Positions 41,709 to 55,290 are shown, counted from the first letter of the stretch. The stretch: DNA of 64,000 nucleotides from Polynucleobacter asymbioticus (GCF_018687575.1 NZ_CP061297.1:434001-498000); one strand, 5' to 3'. The notes: generated from the sequence alone by a model not told the origin. A program made the numbers and translations.

Positions 41709-41745
41709 TTGACTAATAGTAGGCCAATGGCCTACTATTAGTCAA
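41709..41745. promoter_or_regulatory. Perfectly palindromic promoter-operator of the antitoxin-like gene
   Basis: Two exact 17-bp arms (41709-41725 and 41729-41745) flank the trinucleotide AAT. Within it TTGACT (41709-41714), 18 bp and TACTAT (41733-41738) form a promoter, and by symmetry the same promoter exists on the other strand. Transcription rightward would start near 41745, 12 nt before the ATG. The layout fits an operator for a dimeric autorepressor. Confidence 0.75.
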
Positions 41746-41756
41746 AAGGAATTGCC

Positions 41757-42098
41757 ATGAAGAAAATCGTTCGAGTTAGAGTGGATCTAAATGATCCCAG
41801 TAGCTTCCCTAAAGGATTCGTCGATAAAAAATTACTTGATGCGACATCAGAGCGTTTAATTAAATTGCATCAACAGCAAGATGATGCAGATGCGATGTTA
41901 GATGCTGCTAAATATGCAAAAGGCGTACGCGAGAGAATTGGTTTATCCCAGCAAGAATTTTCTAAGCGCATCGAAGTTTCCCTGGAGACCATTCGAAACT
42001 GGGAGCAGGGTAAACGTAGCCCCACTGGTGCGGCTAAAGCTTTATTGAAGATTTTGGACAGAGCGCCTGAGATTGCATTGCTTGCTCTCAGTGTTTGA
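41757..42098 (+). CDS. Solitary HTH regulator, type II antitoxin-like
   Basis: The 113-residue protein has an N-terminal 50-residue arm and a C-terminal Cro/XRE helix-turn-helix (about 55-100: RERIGLSQQEFSKRIEVSLE, TIRNWEQGKRSPTGAAKALL). This is the arrangement of HigA/MqsA-type antitoxins that repress their own operon. There is no toxin gene on either side: ppa is upstream on the other strand and trxB downstream is convergent. AAGGA lies 6 nt before the ATG. It may be an orphan antitoxin left after toxin loss, or a plain autoregulator. Confidence 0.75.
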   Translation: MKKIVRVRVDLNDPSSFPKGFVDKKLLDATSERLIKLHQQQDDADAMLDAAKYAKGVRERIGLSQQEFSKRIEVSLETIRNWEQGKRSPTGAAKALLKILDRAPEIALLALSV

Positions 42099-42114
42099 TT
42101 GATTCCTTAGAAAT

Positions 42115-42143
42115 AAAAATGCCTAGCAATGCTAGGCATTTTT
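42115..42143. terminator. Bidirectional terminator between the antitoxin-like gene and trxB
   Basis: AAAAATGCCTAGC-AAT-GCTAGGCATTTTT is a perfect 13-bp inverted repeat with T-runs on both strands. Confidence 0.92.
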
Positions 42144-42166
42144 ATTTGATGCTTTGATTGCTTCTA

Positions 42167-45475
<3,309 letters not shown>

Positions 45476-45485
45476 GGCGGCTCCC

Positions 45486-46169
45486 TTGCGCAGAATTTTC
45501 TCGGCAGTAGCTTTAGGACTCACTGTTCTTTTATCCTCAAGCTTGGTGTTTGCGCAGAGTGAGAGTGGGGCTGAGCAGTTGCGTCAGTTTGTGCGCAACT
45601 CCAAAACTGCTGAGGGTGAATTTGTACAGCAGCAGTTGCGTGCACCCAAAGCAAATGAGCCACAAGATAAAGGTTTAAAAGTGGTTCGCCAAACTCAAGG
45701 CCGTTTTGTATTTCAGCGTCCAGGCAGATTTATTTGGGATACCCAAAAACCATACGAGCAAAAACTGATCGCCGATGGCAAGCAACTCATCATGTGGGAT
45801 AAGGATTTAAATCAAGCTACGTTTAGGCCTGCTGGCCAAGCTTTAGCAAGCACTCCTGCGGCCATCTTATTTGGTGAGACTTCCTTAGATCAGCATTTTG
45901 ATTTGCTTGAAGGTGAAGATCGCCTTGGTATGAAATGGGTTGCTCTAGTGCCCAAGAAAATCCCAAATGCAAAAAATGGTAACGACTTGCCATATACCAA
46001 GATTTCGGTCGGAATGGCTAATGGCCTACCTAAGGCACTTGAGCTCATAGATGGTTTAGGTAGCGTGGTGCTAGTTACCTTAGACAAGATCCAGTTGAAC
46101 GTCAATCTACCCGCCAATCGCTTTACCTTTGTGCCACCTGCCGGCGCAGAAGTCTTGCGCTTAAACTAA
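45486..46169 (+). CDS. lolA: Outer-membrane lipoprotein carrier protein LolA
   Basis: LolA carries lipoproteins across the periplasm from LolCDE to LolB. The frame is open back into ftsK (from 45366), but a proper signal peptide begins at the TTG at 45486: RRIFSAVALGLTVLLSSSLV then FAQ, with AAGG 8-10 nt upstream. That start gives 227 residues. Family features are RQFVRNSKTAEGEFVQQQL, GRFVFQRPGRFIWDTQKPYE and QKLIADGKQLIMWDKDLNQA. The ftsK-lolA-serS order is common in betaproteobacteria and gammaproteobacteria. Confidence 0.92.
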   Translation: MRRIFSAVALGLTVLLSSSLVFAQSESGAEQLRQFVRNSKTAEGEFVQQQLRAPKANEPQDKGLKVVRQTQGRFVFQRPGRFIWDTQKPYEQKLIADGKQLIMWDKDLNQATFRPAGQALASTPAAILFGETSLDQHFDLLEGEDRLGMKWVALVPKKIPNAKNGNDLPYTKISVGMANGLPKALELIDGLGSVVLVTLDKIQLNVNLPANRFTFVPPAGAEVLRLN

Positions 46170-46185
46170 CGCACATACCCATTAA

Positions 46186-47511
<1,326 letters not shown>

Positions 47512-47548
47512 CTGGAAGAGTTGGAAATTCAAGGGAGTCCCCGAAAGC

Positions 47549-47554
47549 TATAAT
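47549..47554 (+). promoter_or_regulatory. -10 box of tRNA-Ser
   Basis: A perfect TATAAT lies 13 nt before the tRNA, followed by a G/C-rich discriminator (CGCTCTTCGG), as in stringently controlled tRNA promoters. A convincing -35 is not seen. Confidence 0.55.
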
Positions 47555-47567
47555 CGCTCTTCGGTTC

Positions 47568-47657
<90 letters not shown>

Positions 47658-47664
47658 GACAGAT

Positions 47665-47684
47665 TCTGTATCTGTAAATACAGA
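47665..47684 (+). other. Hairpin just 3' of tRNA-Ser
   Basis: TCTGTAT-CTGTAA-ATACAGA, a 7-bp stem 7 nt beyond the CCA end, is probably part of the 3' trailer removed in tRNA maturation. Confidence 0.45.
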
Positions 47685-47700
47685 GAAGATATTTATACAG

Positions 47701-47725
47701 CCCCGCCTTGACGTGGGGTTTTTTT
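47701..47725 (+). terminator. Terminator of tRNA-Ser
   Basis: CCCCGC / GTGGGG (one G-U pair) with the loop CTTGAC is followed by T7. A GTG in its right arm begins the longest open frame of recQ but cannot be the real start. Confidence 0.85.
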
Positions 47726-47745
47726 ATTCCAAGGGAGCATCACTG

Positions 47746-49581
47746 TTGCAATCGAGCCGCCAGGTACTTCAGGATATTTTTGGCTTTGATCAATTTCGAG
47801 GCGCTCAAGAATCCATTGTTGCTCATGTCGTTGCGGGTGGGGATGCTTTAGTCCTCATGCCCACTGGTGCCGGTAAGTCGCTGTGCTATCAGATCCCCTC
47901 ACTTGTTCGACCTGGTGTAGGAGTGGTGGTTTCACCCTTAATTGCGCTGATGCAAGATCAAGTTGATGCATTAACCCAGTTGGGCGTGAAGGCTTCATTC
48001 CTGAACTCCAGTCTGGATGCAGTTACATCTCAAAAGGTGACTAGTCAACTACTGACTGGAGATCTTGACCTGATCTACGTAGCGCCAGAGCGTCTGATGA
48101 GCTCTAGCTTCCTATCAATACTCGATCGACTGAATTCAGGTCCCGGAATTGCGCTATTCGCCATTGATGAAGCGCACTGCGTTTCGCAATGGGGGCATGA
48201 TTTCCGCCCGGAATATCGTCAGCTGACTGTTTTAAATGATCGATTTCCTAAGGTGCCTCGTATTGCCTTAACCGCTACTGCAGATGCGCCAACCCGAGCA
48301 GAAATTGTAGAGCGCCTTTCGCTGGAATCTGCTGAGCAGTTTGTCTCTAGTTTCGATCGTCCTAATATTAAGTACCGAGTTCTGCAAAAGCAGAGTGCTA
48401 AGCAACAGTTAGAGCACTTCTTAAATGCCGAGCACGCTGATGACTCAGGCATTATTTATTGCCTATCACGTCGCAGTGTAGAAGAGACGGCTCAATGGCT
48501 GCAAGAACGCGGTTGGGATGCAATGCCGTACCACGCAGGTTTAAGTGTGGAAACACGCAGCGCTAATCAAAAACGCTTCCTGCGTGAAGAGGGTGTCATC
48601 ATGGTCGCAACCGTAGCGTTTGGTATGGGGATTGATAAGCCTAACGTCCGCTTTGTAGCGCATCTAGACCTGCCTAAAAGCATGGAAGGGTATTACCAAG
48701 AAACCGGACGGGCAGGGCGCGATGGCTTACCAGCAAATGCCTGGATGACCTACGGATTTGGGGATGTGGTGAGCTTGCGACAAATGGTGGATTCTGGCGA
48801 GGCTTCTGAAGACCGTAAGCGAGTAGAGCGTCAAAAACTCAATGCCCTACTGGGATATTGCGAATCTACAACATGCCGCCATCAATCAATCCTGCGCTAC
48901 TTCGGAGAAGTGCACGCTGGTAGTTGCGGTAACTGCGATAACTGCTTAGAGCCGGTAGCTACTTGGAATGCTACTCACGAAGTGCAAAAAGCATTGTCAT
49001 GTGTTTATCGTACCGGTCAGCGTTTTGGTGTGACCCATTTAATTGACGTACTTTTGGGTAAGGTAACCCCTAGAGTGAAGCAATTTTTTCATGAGCAAGT
49101 AAGTACATTTGGTATTGGTGCAGAACTCAATCAGGCGCAGTGGAATAGCATCTATCGTCAATTGGTTGCTGGTGGTTATTTAGATGCTGATATTGCCTTG
49201 CATGGTGGCTTAAAGTTGGTGGATAGTATTGCCCTGCCAGTGCTGCGTGGAGAGCAAGAGGTTTGGCTGCGCAAAGAAACGGGTTATTCGAAGAGCAAGG
49301 TCGCAAAGTCTCGATCGAGGAAGATTTCTTCACATCCATTTAGCAATGTTGCCGATGAGAGTCTATGGGAGGCGCTGAAAACTAAGCGGACTGAGCTAGC
49401 GCGCGAACAGGGGGTGCCACCCTATGTGATTTTTCATGACAGTACACTGCAAGAGATGGTGAAATCTACGCCAACCACCCTAGATCAATTCAGTCGTATT
49501 GGTGGGGTCGGGCAAGCCAAGCTAGAGCGCTATGGCGAATACTTTATAAAAGTTATTCAGGATAAGGTTAGAGGTCAATAA
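47746..49581 (+). CDS. recQ: ATP-dependent DNA helicase RecQ
   Basis: RecQ is a 3'-5' DNA helicase for recombination and fork repair. Motifs are [53 protein letters not shown] (DEAH), and [16 protein letters not shown]. The RQC zinc site is [12 protein letters not shown] with CGNCDNC, and the HRDC domain (about 515-600) is at the C terminus. The start is the TTG at 47746, with AAGGGAG 8 nt upstream (611 residues); the longer frame starts inside the tRNA terminator. It is convergent with yggT, 11 bp apart. Confidence 0.95.
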   Translation: MQSSRQVLQDIFGFDQFRGAQESIVAHVVAGGDALVLMPTGAGKSLCYQIPSLVRPGVGVVVSPLIALMQDQVDALTQLGVKASFLNSSLDAVTSQKVTSQLLTGDLDLIYVAPERLMSSSFLSILDRLNSGPGIALFAIDEAHCVSQWGHDFRPEYRQLTVLNDRFPKVPRIALTATADAPTRAEIVERLSLESAEQFVSSFDRPNIKYRVLQKQSAKQQLEHFLNAEHADDSGIIYCLSRRSVEETAQWLQERGWDAMPYHAGLSVETRSANQKRFLREEGVIMVATVAFGMGIDKPNVRFVAHLDLPKSMEGYYQETGRAGRDGLPANAWMTYGFGDVVSLRQMVDSGEASEDRKRVERQKLNALLGYCESTTCRHQSILRYFGEVHAGSCGNCDNCLEPVATWNATHEVQKALSCVYRTGQRFGVTHLIDVLLGKVTPRVKQFFHEQVSTFGIGAELNQAQWNSIYRQLVAGGYLDADIALHGGLKLVDSIALPVLRGEQEVWLRKETGYSKSKVAKSRSRKISSHPFSNVADESLWEALKTKRTELAREQGVPPYVIFHDSTLQEMVKSTPTTLDQFSRIGGVGQAKLERYGEYFIKVIQDKVRGQ

Positions 49582-49592
49582 GCCTTAGCCAG

Positions 49593-50138
49593 CTACCGGA
49601 GGTTGTCCAGCACAATCTGAAGTACTTGCAGAATCAGTAGTAATGCCAGGGGTGATAAATCTAAGGCGCCAAAGTTAGGCATTGCCCTTCTAATGGGAGC
49701 AAGCAATGGGTCGACTAGCAGTGACACTAAGAAATGAATCTGAGATCCAGCTCCAATCCACGAGAGAATGACGCTCGCTAAAACTAAACCGACCAATCCT
49801 GAAAGAATCAGATCTAATAAGCCAATCAGAGTCAGGAAGAGCCACGAGATATTGTCAAGGCCAGCTCCAGATAGCAGCAAAAGTATCGCCGTTTTCCCTG
49901 CAATGAGTAGGTAAGCAGCTAAAAAACTAGCAACGTCAAAGCGACCGATGCTAGGGATAAGTCTGCGGAGTGGGATGACGATCCAATTACTTAGTGGAAG
50001 AACATATGCGCCAATAGTCCTACTTTGGCCTGAGCCTAGATTAAATGCAAGCCACTGGAGGTAGCATCTTAAGAGGCATGCTCCAGCCAAAATGCTTACT
50101 AAAACTTGAAGGAGGAGATTCATGATTTGTATCAGCAT
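49593..50138 (-). CDS. YggT family membrane protein
   Basis: The 181-residue protein has two YggT repeats, each with two membrane spans and the loop motif (NWIVIPLRRLIPSIGRFDVA near 50-70; DPLLAPIRRAMPNFGALDLS near 140-160). Members are linked to cell division, osmotic tolerance or wall growth; no biochemical role is fixed. ATGs at 50138 and 50123 are both possible and neither has a clear ribosome site. Confidence 0.85.
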   Translation of the reverse strand: MLIQIMNLLLQVLVSILAGACLLRCYLQWLAFNLGSGQSRTIGAYVLPLSNWIVIPLRRLIPSIGRFDVASFLAAYLLIAGKTAILLLLSGAGLDNISWLFLTLIGLLDLILSGLVGLVLASVILSWIGAGSQIHFLVSLLVDPLLAPIRRAMPNFGALDLSPLALLLILQVLQIVLDNLR

Positions 50139-50237
50139 GGTGGTCTTTTAGAGCATGGATTTATTTGCGAGAAAGATATTAATAATGCATAAGTGCGCCA
50201 GCAACATACTCTCATTCAGATCGACAAGAGGGTGAAC

Positions 50238-51308
50238 TTACTCACTAAATGTGACAACGTGATCTGCTACCAGATGTATGCCAATCTTTTCACCAATCGC
50301 ATGATCATGATGGCTTGGTACAAATGCATATATTTCAGTGCCAGATATTAGTTTGAGTGTGTACAGAAAGTCTGCACCCCTAAAGGTTTTGCGCACAACC
50401 TCCGCTAGCAAGGTGCTATGGTCATCATGCTGAATGTCATCGGCGCGCAAGAGCACATCAATTTCTTTGCCAATCTCTTTGCTGCGATCTTCTTCTAGAT
50501 CAAGCTCGCCTAGTTCAATTTTCACTTTGTTATTGGCTTGCACAATGCCTTTCACAAATACACCACGGCCGATGAAGTCCGCAATATAGCGATTGGCGGG
50601 CTTGTGGTACAGCTCATAAGGGACATCCCACTGAAGCACTTTGCCATCAGTCATGACGCCAACCTTATCAGCGATTGCAAAGGCTTCGAATTGATCGTGA
50701 GTCACCAGTAGAGCGGTAATGTTATTTGCCTTGAGGATTTCTCGCATCTCACCTGCAAGGCGCTCCCTCAGTTCGATATCTAAACTAGAGAAGGGCTCAT
50801 CTAGCAAGATTAAATCAGGCTCTGGGGCCATGGCTCTAGCTAGCGCTACACGCTGCTGTTGGCCGCCGCTGAGCTCATGCGGATACGCGCCCGCTTTATC
50901 TGCGAGTGATACTCGCTTGAGCCACTCAGTCGCTACAGCAGATCTTTGCTTGCTTGGTAGGTGTTGCAAGCCAAAGGCAATGTTTTCTAGAACGCTCAGA
51001 TGGGGAAAGAGGGCAAAGTCCTGAAAGACCATGCCAATTTTTCTTTGGTTTGGCGAGAGGTGGGTGGAGGCAGAGCTTACGATCTGGTCTCGAAGGAGGA
51101 TTTCTCCGGACTTAACAGGCTCAAATCCGCAAATCGCCCTCAGAATAGTAGACTTTCCGCAGCCAGATGAGCCCAGTAGGCAGCCAATCTCACCCTCGGC
51201 GAGATCTAGGCTGAGGTCTTTCACTGCGGTAACGCGACCCTGGCCGTCTCGACTGGGGTAGTCGATTTCCAGGTTTTGGATCGAAAGTAGTGCTCGAGCG
51301 GAGTTCAT
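50238..51308 (-). CDS. Iron(III) ABC transporter ATP-binding protein (FbpC type)
   Basis: The 356-residue cytosolic ATPase has Walker A LLGSSGCGKSTILRA, a Q-loop, the signature LSGGQQQRVALARAMAPEPD, and Walker B LILLDEPFSSLDIEL. A C-terminal regulatory (TOBE-like) domain runs from about 240 to 350. It is the third component of the iron transporter whose permease and binding protein are encoded divergently (51378-54052). The unusual split leaves a 69-bp shared promoter region. Confidence 0.88.
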   Translation of the reverse strand: MNSARALLSIQNLEIDYPSRDGQGRVTAVKDLSLDLAEGEIGCLLGSSGCGKSTILRAICGFEPVKSGEILLRDQIVSSASTHLSPNQRKIGMVFQDFALFPHLSVLENIAFGLQHLPSKQRSAVATEWLKRVSLADKAGAYPHELSGGQQQRVALARAMAPEPDLILLDEPFSSLDIELRERLAGEMREILKANNITALLVTHDQFEAFAIADKVGVMTDGKVLQWDVPYELYHKPANRYIADFIGRGVFVKGIVQANNKVKIELGELDLEEDRSKEIGKEIDVLLRADDIQHDDHSTLLAEVVRKTFRGADFLYTLKLISGTEIYAFVPSHHDHAIGEKIGIHLVADHVVTFSE

Positions 51309-51377
51309 CCCTATAATTTTCTCATTAATGCTAAGTGGTTTAATGCATAGCTAGAGTCTAAACGGATTGTCGATTTC

Positions 51378-52934
51378 ATGAATCGTATTGTGGTGCCACT
51401 TGCCCTGTTGTTATTTTTGCCTTTATTTGGCTTGGCAGCGCCATTCCTATTTTCTGGAAATGAACAACTTACCACGGGCACGCTCAGCCATTTATGGAAC
51501 TTTGTGCTGGGTGGATACATTGCCTCAACCTTGGTTCTGATTCTTGGTGTTGGAGTGGGGGTATTTATTCTCGGGGTGGGAAATGCTTGGATCATCGCTA
51601 GTTATGATTTTCCCGGCAAGAAGCTATTTGAGTGGGCCCTCATCTTGCCTTTGGCTGTTCCCACTTATGTCATGGCTTACCTTTTTGTTGATCTCTTGCA
51701 GTTTTCAGGACCAATTCAGAGCACGCTGCGCGACTTGCTGGGAATGGACTCTCTTTGGTTCTTTCCGGATCCGAGATCCTTGAGTGGTGCCATCTGGTCC
51801 TTTTCCTTTTGCCTCTTTCCCTATGTCTACCTGATTACGCGTACGGCATTCTTGGAGCGTAGCGGTCGATTGATTGAGGTTTCAGAAACCCTGGGTTACA
51901 GCCCTTTGCAAGGATTTTTAAAATTGGTCTTGCCAATGGCAAGACCAGCTATCTTCGCTGGCATGGCGCTGGCACTGATGGAGGTCTTAGCGGATTTTGG
52001 TGCCGTGTCTTACTTTGGCGTACAGACCTTTGCAACCGGTATCTTCAAAGCCTGGCTTTCTTTTGGCGACCGTATAGCCGCAGTACAGCTTGCTCTTGGT
52101 CTTTTAAGTTTTGTTCTACTCATCTTTTTTGTTGAACAAAGCAGTCGCTCAAAATTGCAATATGCCTCTTCAACACGGAGTAAGCCGCTTGCGAAGTCAC
52201 TACACGGTAAGAAAGCTCTCTTTGCTTTTGCATTTTGTGGTGCTACCTTGCTATGCGGATTTTTGCTACCAGCATTTGCGCTCTTACAGCTCCTGATTAA
52301 GCAAGGCCTCACGATCGATATTCGATATCTAGATTGGTTGGGTAATTCTTTATCCGTCTCCATCATCACGGCACTCATCTCAGTAGTGCTAGCAGTATTT
52401 TTTGCTTACTCCGTTCGAATGAATTCACGCTTGAGCTGGGTTAATCAATTGCTAGGTTTTGGTTACGCCTTACCTGGTGCGGTGTTGGCGATCGGCATCC
52501 TCTCATTTTTAGAAATCTTTCAGTTAGCTTGGTGGATGTCTGCCAGCATATTGGTACTGGTCTATGCTTACTTAGTCCGCTTTCTTTCTTCTAGCTTGCA
52601 AAGCGTGGAAGCGGGGCTTGCACGCATCACGCCATCTATGGATGACTCAGCAGCCTTATTAGGCCTTTCTAGAGGGCAGATTCTGAAGCGGGTTCATGTG
52701 CCCTTACTCAAGCGTAGCCTCATCACTGCAGGCCTCTTTGTCTTTGTGGATGTCATGAAGGAGTTGCCAGCAACCCTCCTATTACGCCCATTTAACTTTG
52801 ATACCTTGGCGGTAGCGACCTATCAGTTGGCTGCGGATGAGCGCTTGGCTGAGCTCGCCTTGCCCTCATTAACCATTGTTTTAGTTGGGCTTTTCCCTGT
52901 TTTACTGCTTTCTAGGGTCATCTCCAAGTCCTAA
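51378..52934 (+). CDS. Iron(III) ABC transporter permease (FbpB type)
   Basis: The 518-residue inner-membrane protein has about 12 spans made of two fused permease halves, each with an EAA loop. The first half has ETLGYSPLQGFLKLVLPMAR near 175 and the second has DSAALLGLSRGQILKRVHVP near 430. This double-permease design is typical of FbpB/SfuB. The ATG at 51378 lies behind a 69-bp gap shared with the divergent ATPase gene. The binding-protein gene follows after 62 bp, with its own promoter and a Fur-like site. Confidence 0.9.
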   Translation: MNRIVVPLALLLFLPLFGLAAPFLFSGNEQLTTGTLSHLWNFVLGGYIASTLVLILGVGVGVFILGVGNAWIIASYDFPGKKLFEWALILPLAVPTYVMAYLFVDLLQFSGPIQSTLRDLLGMDSLWFFPDPRSLSGAIWSFSFCLFPYVYLITRTAFLERSGRLIEVSETLGYSPLQGFLKLVLPMARPAIFAGMALALMEVLADFGAVSYFGVQTFATGIFKAWLSFGDRIAAVQLALGLLSFVLLIFFVEQSSRSKLQYASSTRSKPLAKSLHGKKALFAFAFCGATLLCGFLLPAFALLQLLIKQGLTIDIRYLDWLGNSLSVSIITALISVVLAVFFAYSVRMNSRLSWVNQLLGFGYALPGAVLAIGILSFLEIFQLAWWMSASILVLVYAYLVRFLSSSLQSVEAGLARITPSMDDSAALLGLSRGQILKRVHVPLLKRSLITAGLFVFVDVMKELPATLLLRPFNFDTLAVATYQLAADERLAELALPSLTIVLVGLFPVLLLSRVISKS

Positions 52935-52963
52935 TTGATAATCATTCGTATTTGTGATACATT
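52931..52963 (+). promoter_or_regulatory. Fur-box-overlapped promoter of the iron-binding protein gene
   Basis: TTGATA (52935-52940), a 17-bp spacer and TACATT (52958-52963) form a sigma-70 promoter. The core TGATAATCATT (52936-52946) matches the centre of the Fur consensus and covers the -35, so Fur with iron would block it. The box overlaps the permease stop codon. Confidence 0.6.
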
Positions 52964-52996
52964 AGATTTACTCTAATTCTGATCGCAAATACAGCA

Positions 52997-54052
52997 ATGG
53001 CAACTCAAAAAATACATCAATTCCTAGGCGCCACTGCTTTAATCCTGAGTGGCTTTATGGCTTTACCATTGCATGCCCAAGAAGCAAAAGAGTTAAATCT
53101 CTATTCCGCTCGTCATTACCAAACTGATGAAGCACTTTATGGTGATTTCACTAAAAAGACTGGTATCAAGATTAACCGTATTGAGGCTGATGACAATGCA
53201 TTGGCAGAGAGGCTGAAAAGTGAAGGCGCCAACAGTCCAGCAGATGTGATTTTGATGGTCGATGCAGCCCGCTTATGGCGCGCACAAATTGATGGCTTCT
53301 TTAGACCAATTCATTCAAAGTATTTAGAGAGCCGCATCCCAGCAAACTTAAGGTCCAAGACTGAATCCGATGGCTCAACGTGGTTTGGCTTTTCTACAAG
53401 AGCGCGTCTCGTGGTCTACAACAAAGCAAAAGTAAACCCACAAGACGTTGACACCTATGAGAAGTTAGCAGAGCCCATGAATAAGGGCAGGGTATGTACG
53501 CGCTCAGGCGCCCATCCTTATATGTTGTCATTGATCGGTGCCATGATTGAGCGCCGTGGTGAGACTGCTACTGAGGATTGGGCTAAGGGTATGGTGGCCA
53601 ATATGGCTAGACCTCCAAGAGGTGGTGACACCGATCAAATTAAAGCGGTTGCCTCAGGCGAATGCGGAGTTGCTTTAACAAACTCTTACTACCTCGTGAG
53701 ACTCTTGCGTTCAACAAAGCCAGAAGATCAGGCGATTGTTTCTAAGATTGGATTTGTTTGGCCAAACCAGCAGACCACTGGCACGCATATCAATATCGCA
53801 GGTGGTGGAGTTGCCAAGAATGCGCCACATCCACAGGCTGCCATTCAGTTTCTCGAATACCTAGCCAGTGATTCTGCGCAAGAGTACTTTGCTAACGGTA
53901 ATAACGAGTGGCCAGCAGTGAAGTCAGTCAAGATTGAAAATGAAGGGCTCAAAATGTTAGGACCATTTAAGGCTGAAAATGTTTCTGTTGCTGCGATTGG
54001 CAAAAATCAAATTGCTGCGCAACGTTTGCTCGATCGAGTTGGGTATAAGTGA
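52997..54052 (+). CDS. Iron(III) ABC transporter substrate-binding protein (FbpA/FutA type)
   Basis: The 351-residue periplasmic protein has a signal peptide (cleavage after LHAQ, near 27). The mature part has LNLYSARHYQTDEALYGDFT, the usual opening of ferric-binding proteins with the metal-site Tyr, RIEADDNALAERLKSEG, and VALTNSYYLVRLL with the paired tyrosines that bind iron. Its own promoter carries a Fur-like site. It works with the permease upstream and the divergent ATPase. Confidence 0.92.
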   Translation: MATQKIHQFLGATALILSGFMALPLHAQEAKELNLYSARHYQTDEALYGDFTKKTGIKINRIEADDNALAERLKSEGANSPADVILMVDAARLWRAQIDGFFRPIHSKYLESRIPANLRSKTESDGSTWFGFSTRARLVVYNKAKVNPQDVDTYEKLAEPMNKGRVCTRSGAHPYMLSLIGAMIERRGETATEDWAKGMVANMARPPRGGDTDQIKAVASGECGVALTNSYYLVRLLRSTKPEDQAIVSKIGFVWPNQQTTGTHINIAGGGVAKNAPHPQAAIQFLEYLASDSAQEYFANGNNEWPAVKSVKIENEGLKMLGPFKAENVSVAAIGKNQIAAQRLLDRVGYK

Positions 54053-54118
54053 AATCCACTATCTAAGCTAAAAAGATAGCTAGAATGGTTTCATTCCTCA
54101 AAAGATCTGGACCTCAAT

Positions 54119-54388
54119 ATGAAAATCATCTCGCTTGCTTTAGTCCTTGGCGCCTCAATGGCGATGGTAGCTTGCGGAACGCCGCAGAGTGAGTTTGGAG
54201 TCTATCGACAATCTGATGGTACGGTTGGGGTGCATGCCCCTAAATCCGCTAAAGATACTGAGGCTCAGGCAGCCGCAGCAGAGGAGTGTAAAAAACTAGG
54301 AAAGCGAGGCGCCACTATTGTCGAAACTCGTAAAACAGTGAACGACCGCTTTCCTATGACCTACATTTTTGTGTGCAATAACTATTAA
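54119..54388 (+). CDS. Small putative lipoprotein
   Basis: The 89-residue protein has an N-terminal signal ending in a lipobox-like MVAC (Cys19). The short mature domain contains EFGVYRQSDGTVGVHAPKSA, an Ala/Glu-rich helix and ECKKLGKRG...FVCNNY with two further cysteines that may form a disulfide. No family recognised. It stands 66 bp after the iron-binding protein gene and is convergent with the next gene. Confidence 0.7.
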   Translation: MKIISLALVLGASMAMVACGTPQSEFGVYRQSDGTVGVHAPKSAKDTEAQAAAAEECKKLGKRGATIVETRKTVNDRFPMTYIFVCNNY

Positions 54389-54399
54389 GTTACGAATGC

Positions 54400-55290
54400 T
54401 TAGCTAAGCAACCATTTCTTAATGGATTTGTTTACGCACATTGCATCCAAAGCTAGACCAAAGAATTCTGAGCCATTGGTGACCATGCTTTCAATCGCCT
54501 CAACCTTGCCAGATTTCACACCGCGCAAATACGTTGCAGCACGATAGCGTAGGAAGTGCTCGTTTACACCTTCCTCATTATCTGTTGAGCAGATTTCTAG
54601 GCTGCCATAACGCGTTTCTGGATTGATATTCAGAATGGAGAGTCCTAAGGCACCAATGAGCTTTTCTGGAACCGGAATTGGAACGTAAGAGTAGAGGGAG
54701 ACCAATTGCTCTTGTTCGTCGACTTCAATAATATGGTCAACATCAAATACATCTTTTTCTGTCAATTCTGTTTCGCCGGAATCGCCGCCACCAAAGGTAG
54801 ACTCAAATTGCAGCATTGCGGTGTTACTGTCTTTAGAGATTTCAATCATGTCAGGATAGCCAAGCAAGCCTTTCCACCAGTACATGAGTGAGAAGGTGCA
54901 CGGTTTGACCTCAACCAAGCCTTTGTCAGTTGATTTGGCAAAGTACAAGCCGTAGAACTCATCATCTTCCTCGAGTCCGTACTGATCCACTTTCAGCTTC
55001 TTTGGTGCCGCCGCTTTGGGGGATTTCTTGGCAGCTTTCTTTGGAGCCGGTTTTTTAGCTGCCGGCTTCTTCGCCGTTACCTTTTTAACCAACTTCTTTG
55101 CTGCTGGTTTCTTAACGGCCGCTTTTTTAGCGGCAGGCTTTTTAGTTGCTGGTTTCTTCACTACCTTTTTTACCGCCTTTTTTGCTACCGTTTTCTTGGC
55201 AGCAACTTTTTTAACGGCTTTCTTTGCAGGGGCTTTTTTTACCACCTTAGTAGCTACTTTCTTTTTTGCTGGAGACTTCTTTGTAGCCAT
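54400..55290 (-). CDS. Histone H1-like Lys/Ala/Pro tail fused to an acidic YbjN-like domain
   Basis: The 296-residue protein has two contrasting parts. Residues 1-100 are nearly all Lys, Ala, Pro and Val in KKPAAKK-type repeats like bacterial histone H1-like and AlgP proteins, which bind DNA without sequence preference. Residues 100-296 form an acidic globular domain (VDQYGLEEDDEFYGLYF, MIEISKDSNTAMLQFEST, HFLRYRAATYLRGVKSGKVE) reminiscent of YbjN-type proteins, though that match is weak. The tail could tether the domain to the nucleoid. No partner gene is adjacent. Confidence 0.65.
   Translation of the reverse strand: MATKKSPAKKKVATKVVKKAPAKKAVKKVAAKKTVAKKAVKKVVKKPATKKPAAKKAAVKKPAAKKLVKKVTAKKPAAKKPAPKKAAKKSPKAAAPKKLKVDQYGLEEDDEFYGLYFAKSTDKGLVEVKPCTFSLMYWWKGLLGYPDMIEISKDSNTAMLQFESTFGGGDSGETELTEKDVFDVDHIIEVDEQEQLVSLYSYVPIPVPEKLIGALGLSILNINPETRYGSLEICSTDNEEGVNEHFLRYRAATYLRGVKSGKVEAIESMVTNGSEFFGLALDAMCVNKSIKKWLLS

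Noticed and set aside
47713..47745. recQ start at the GTG at 47713
   Set aside because: That codon lies in the right arm of the tRNA terminator; a TTG at 47746 has a well-spaced AAGGGAG.
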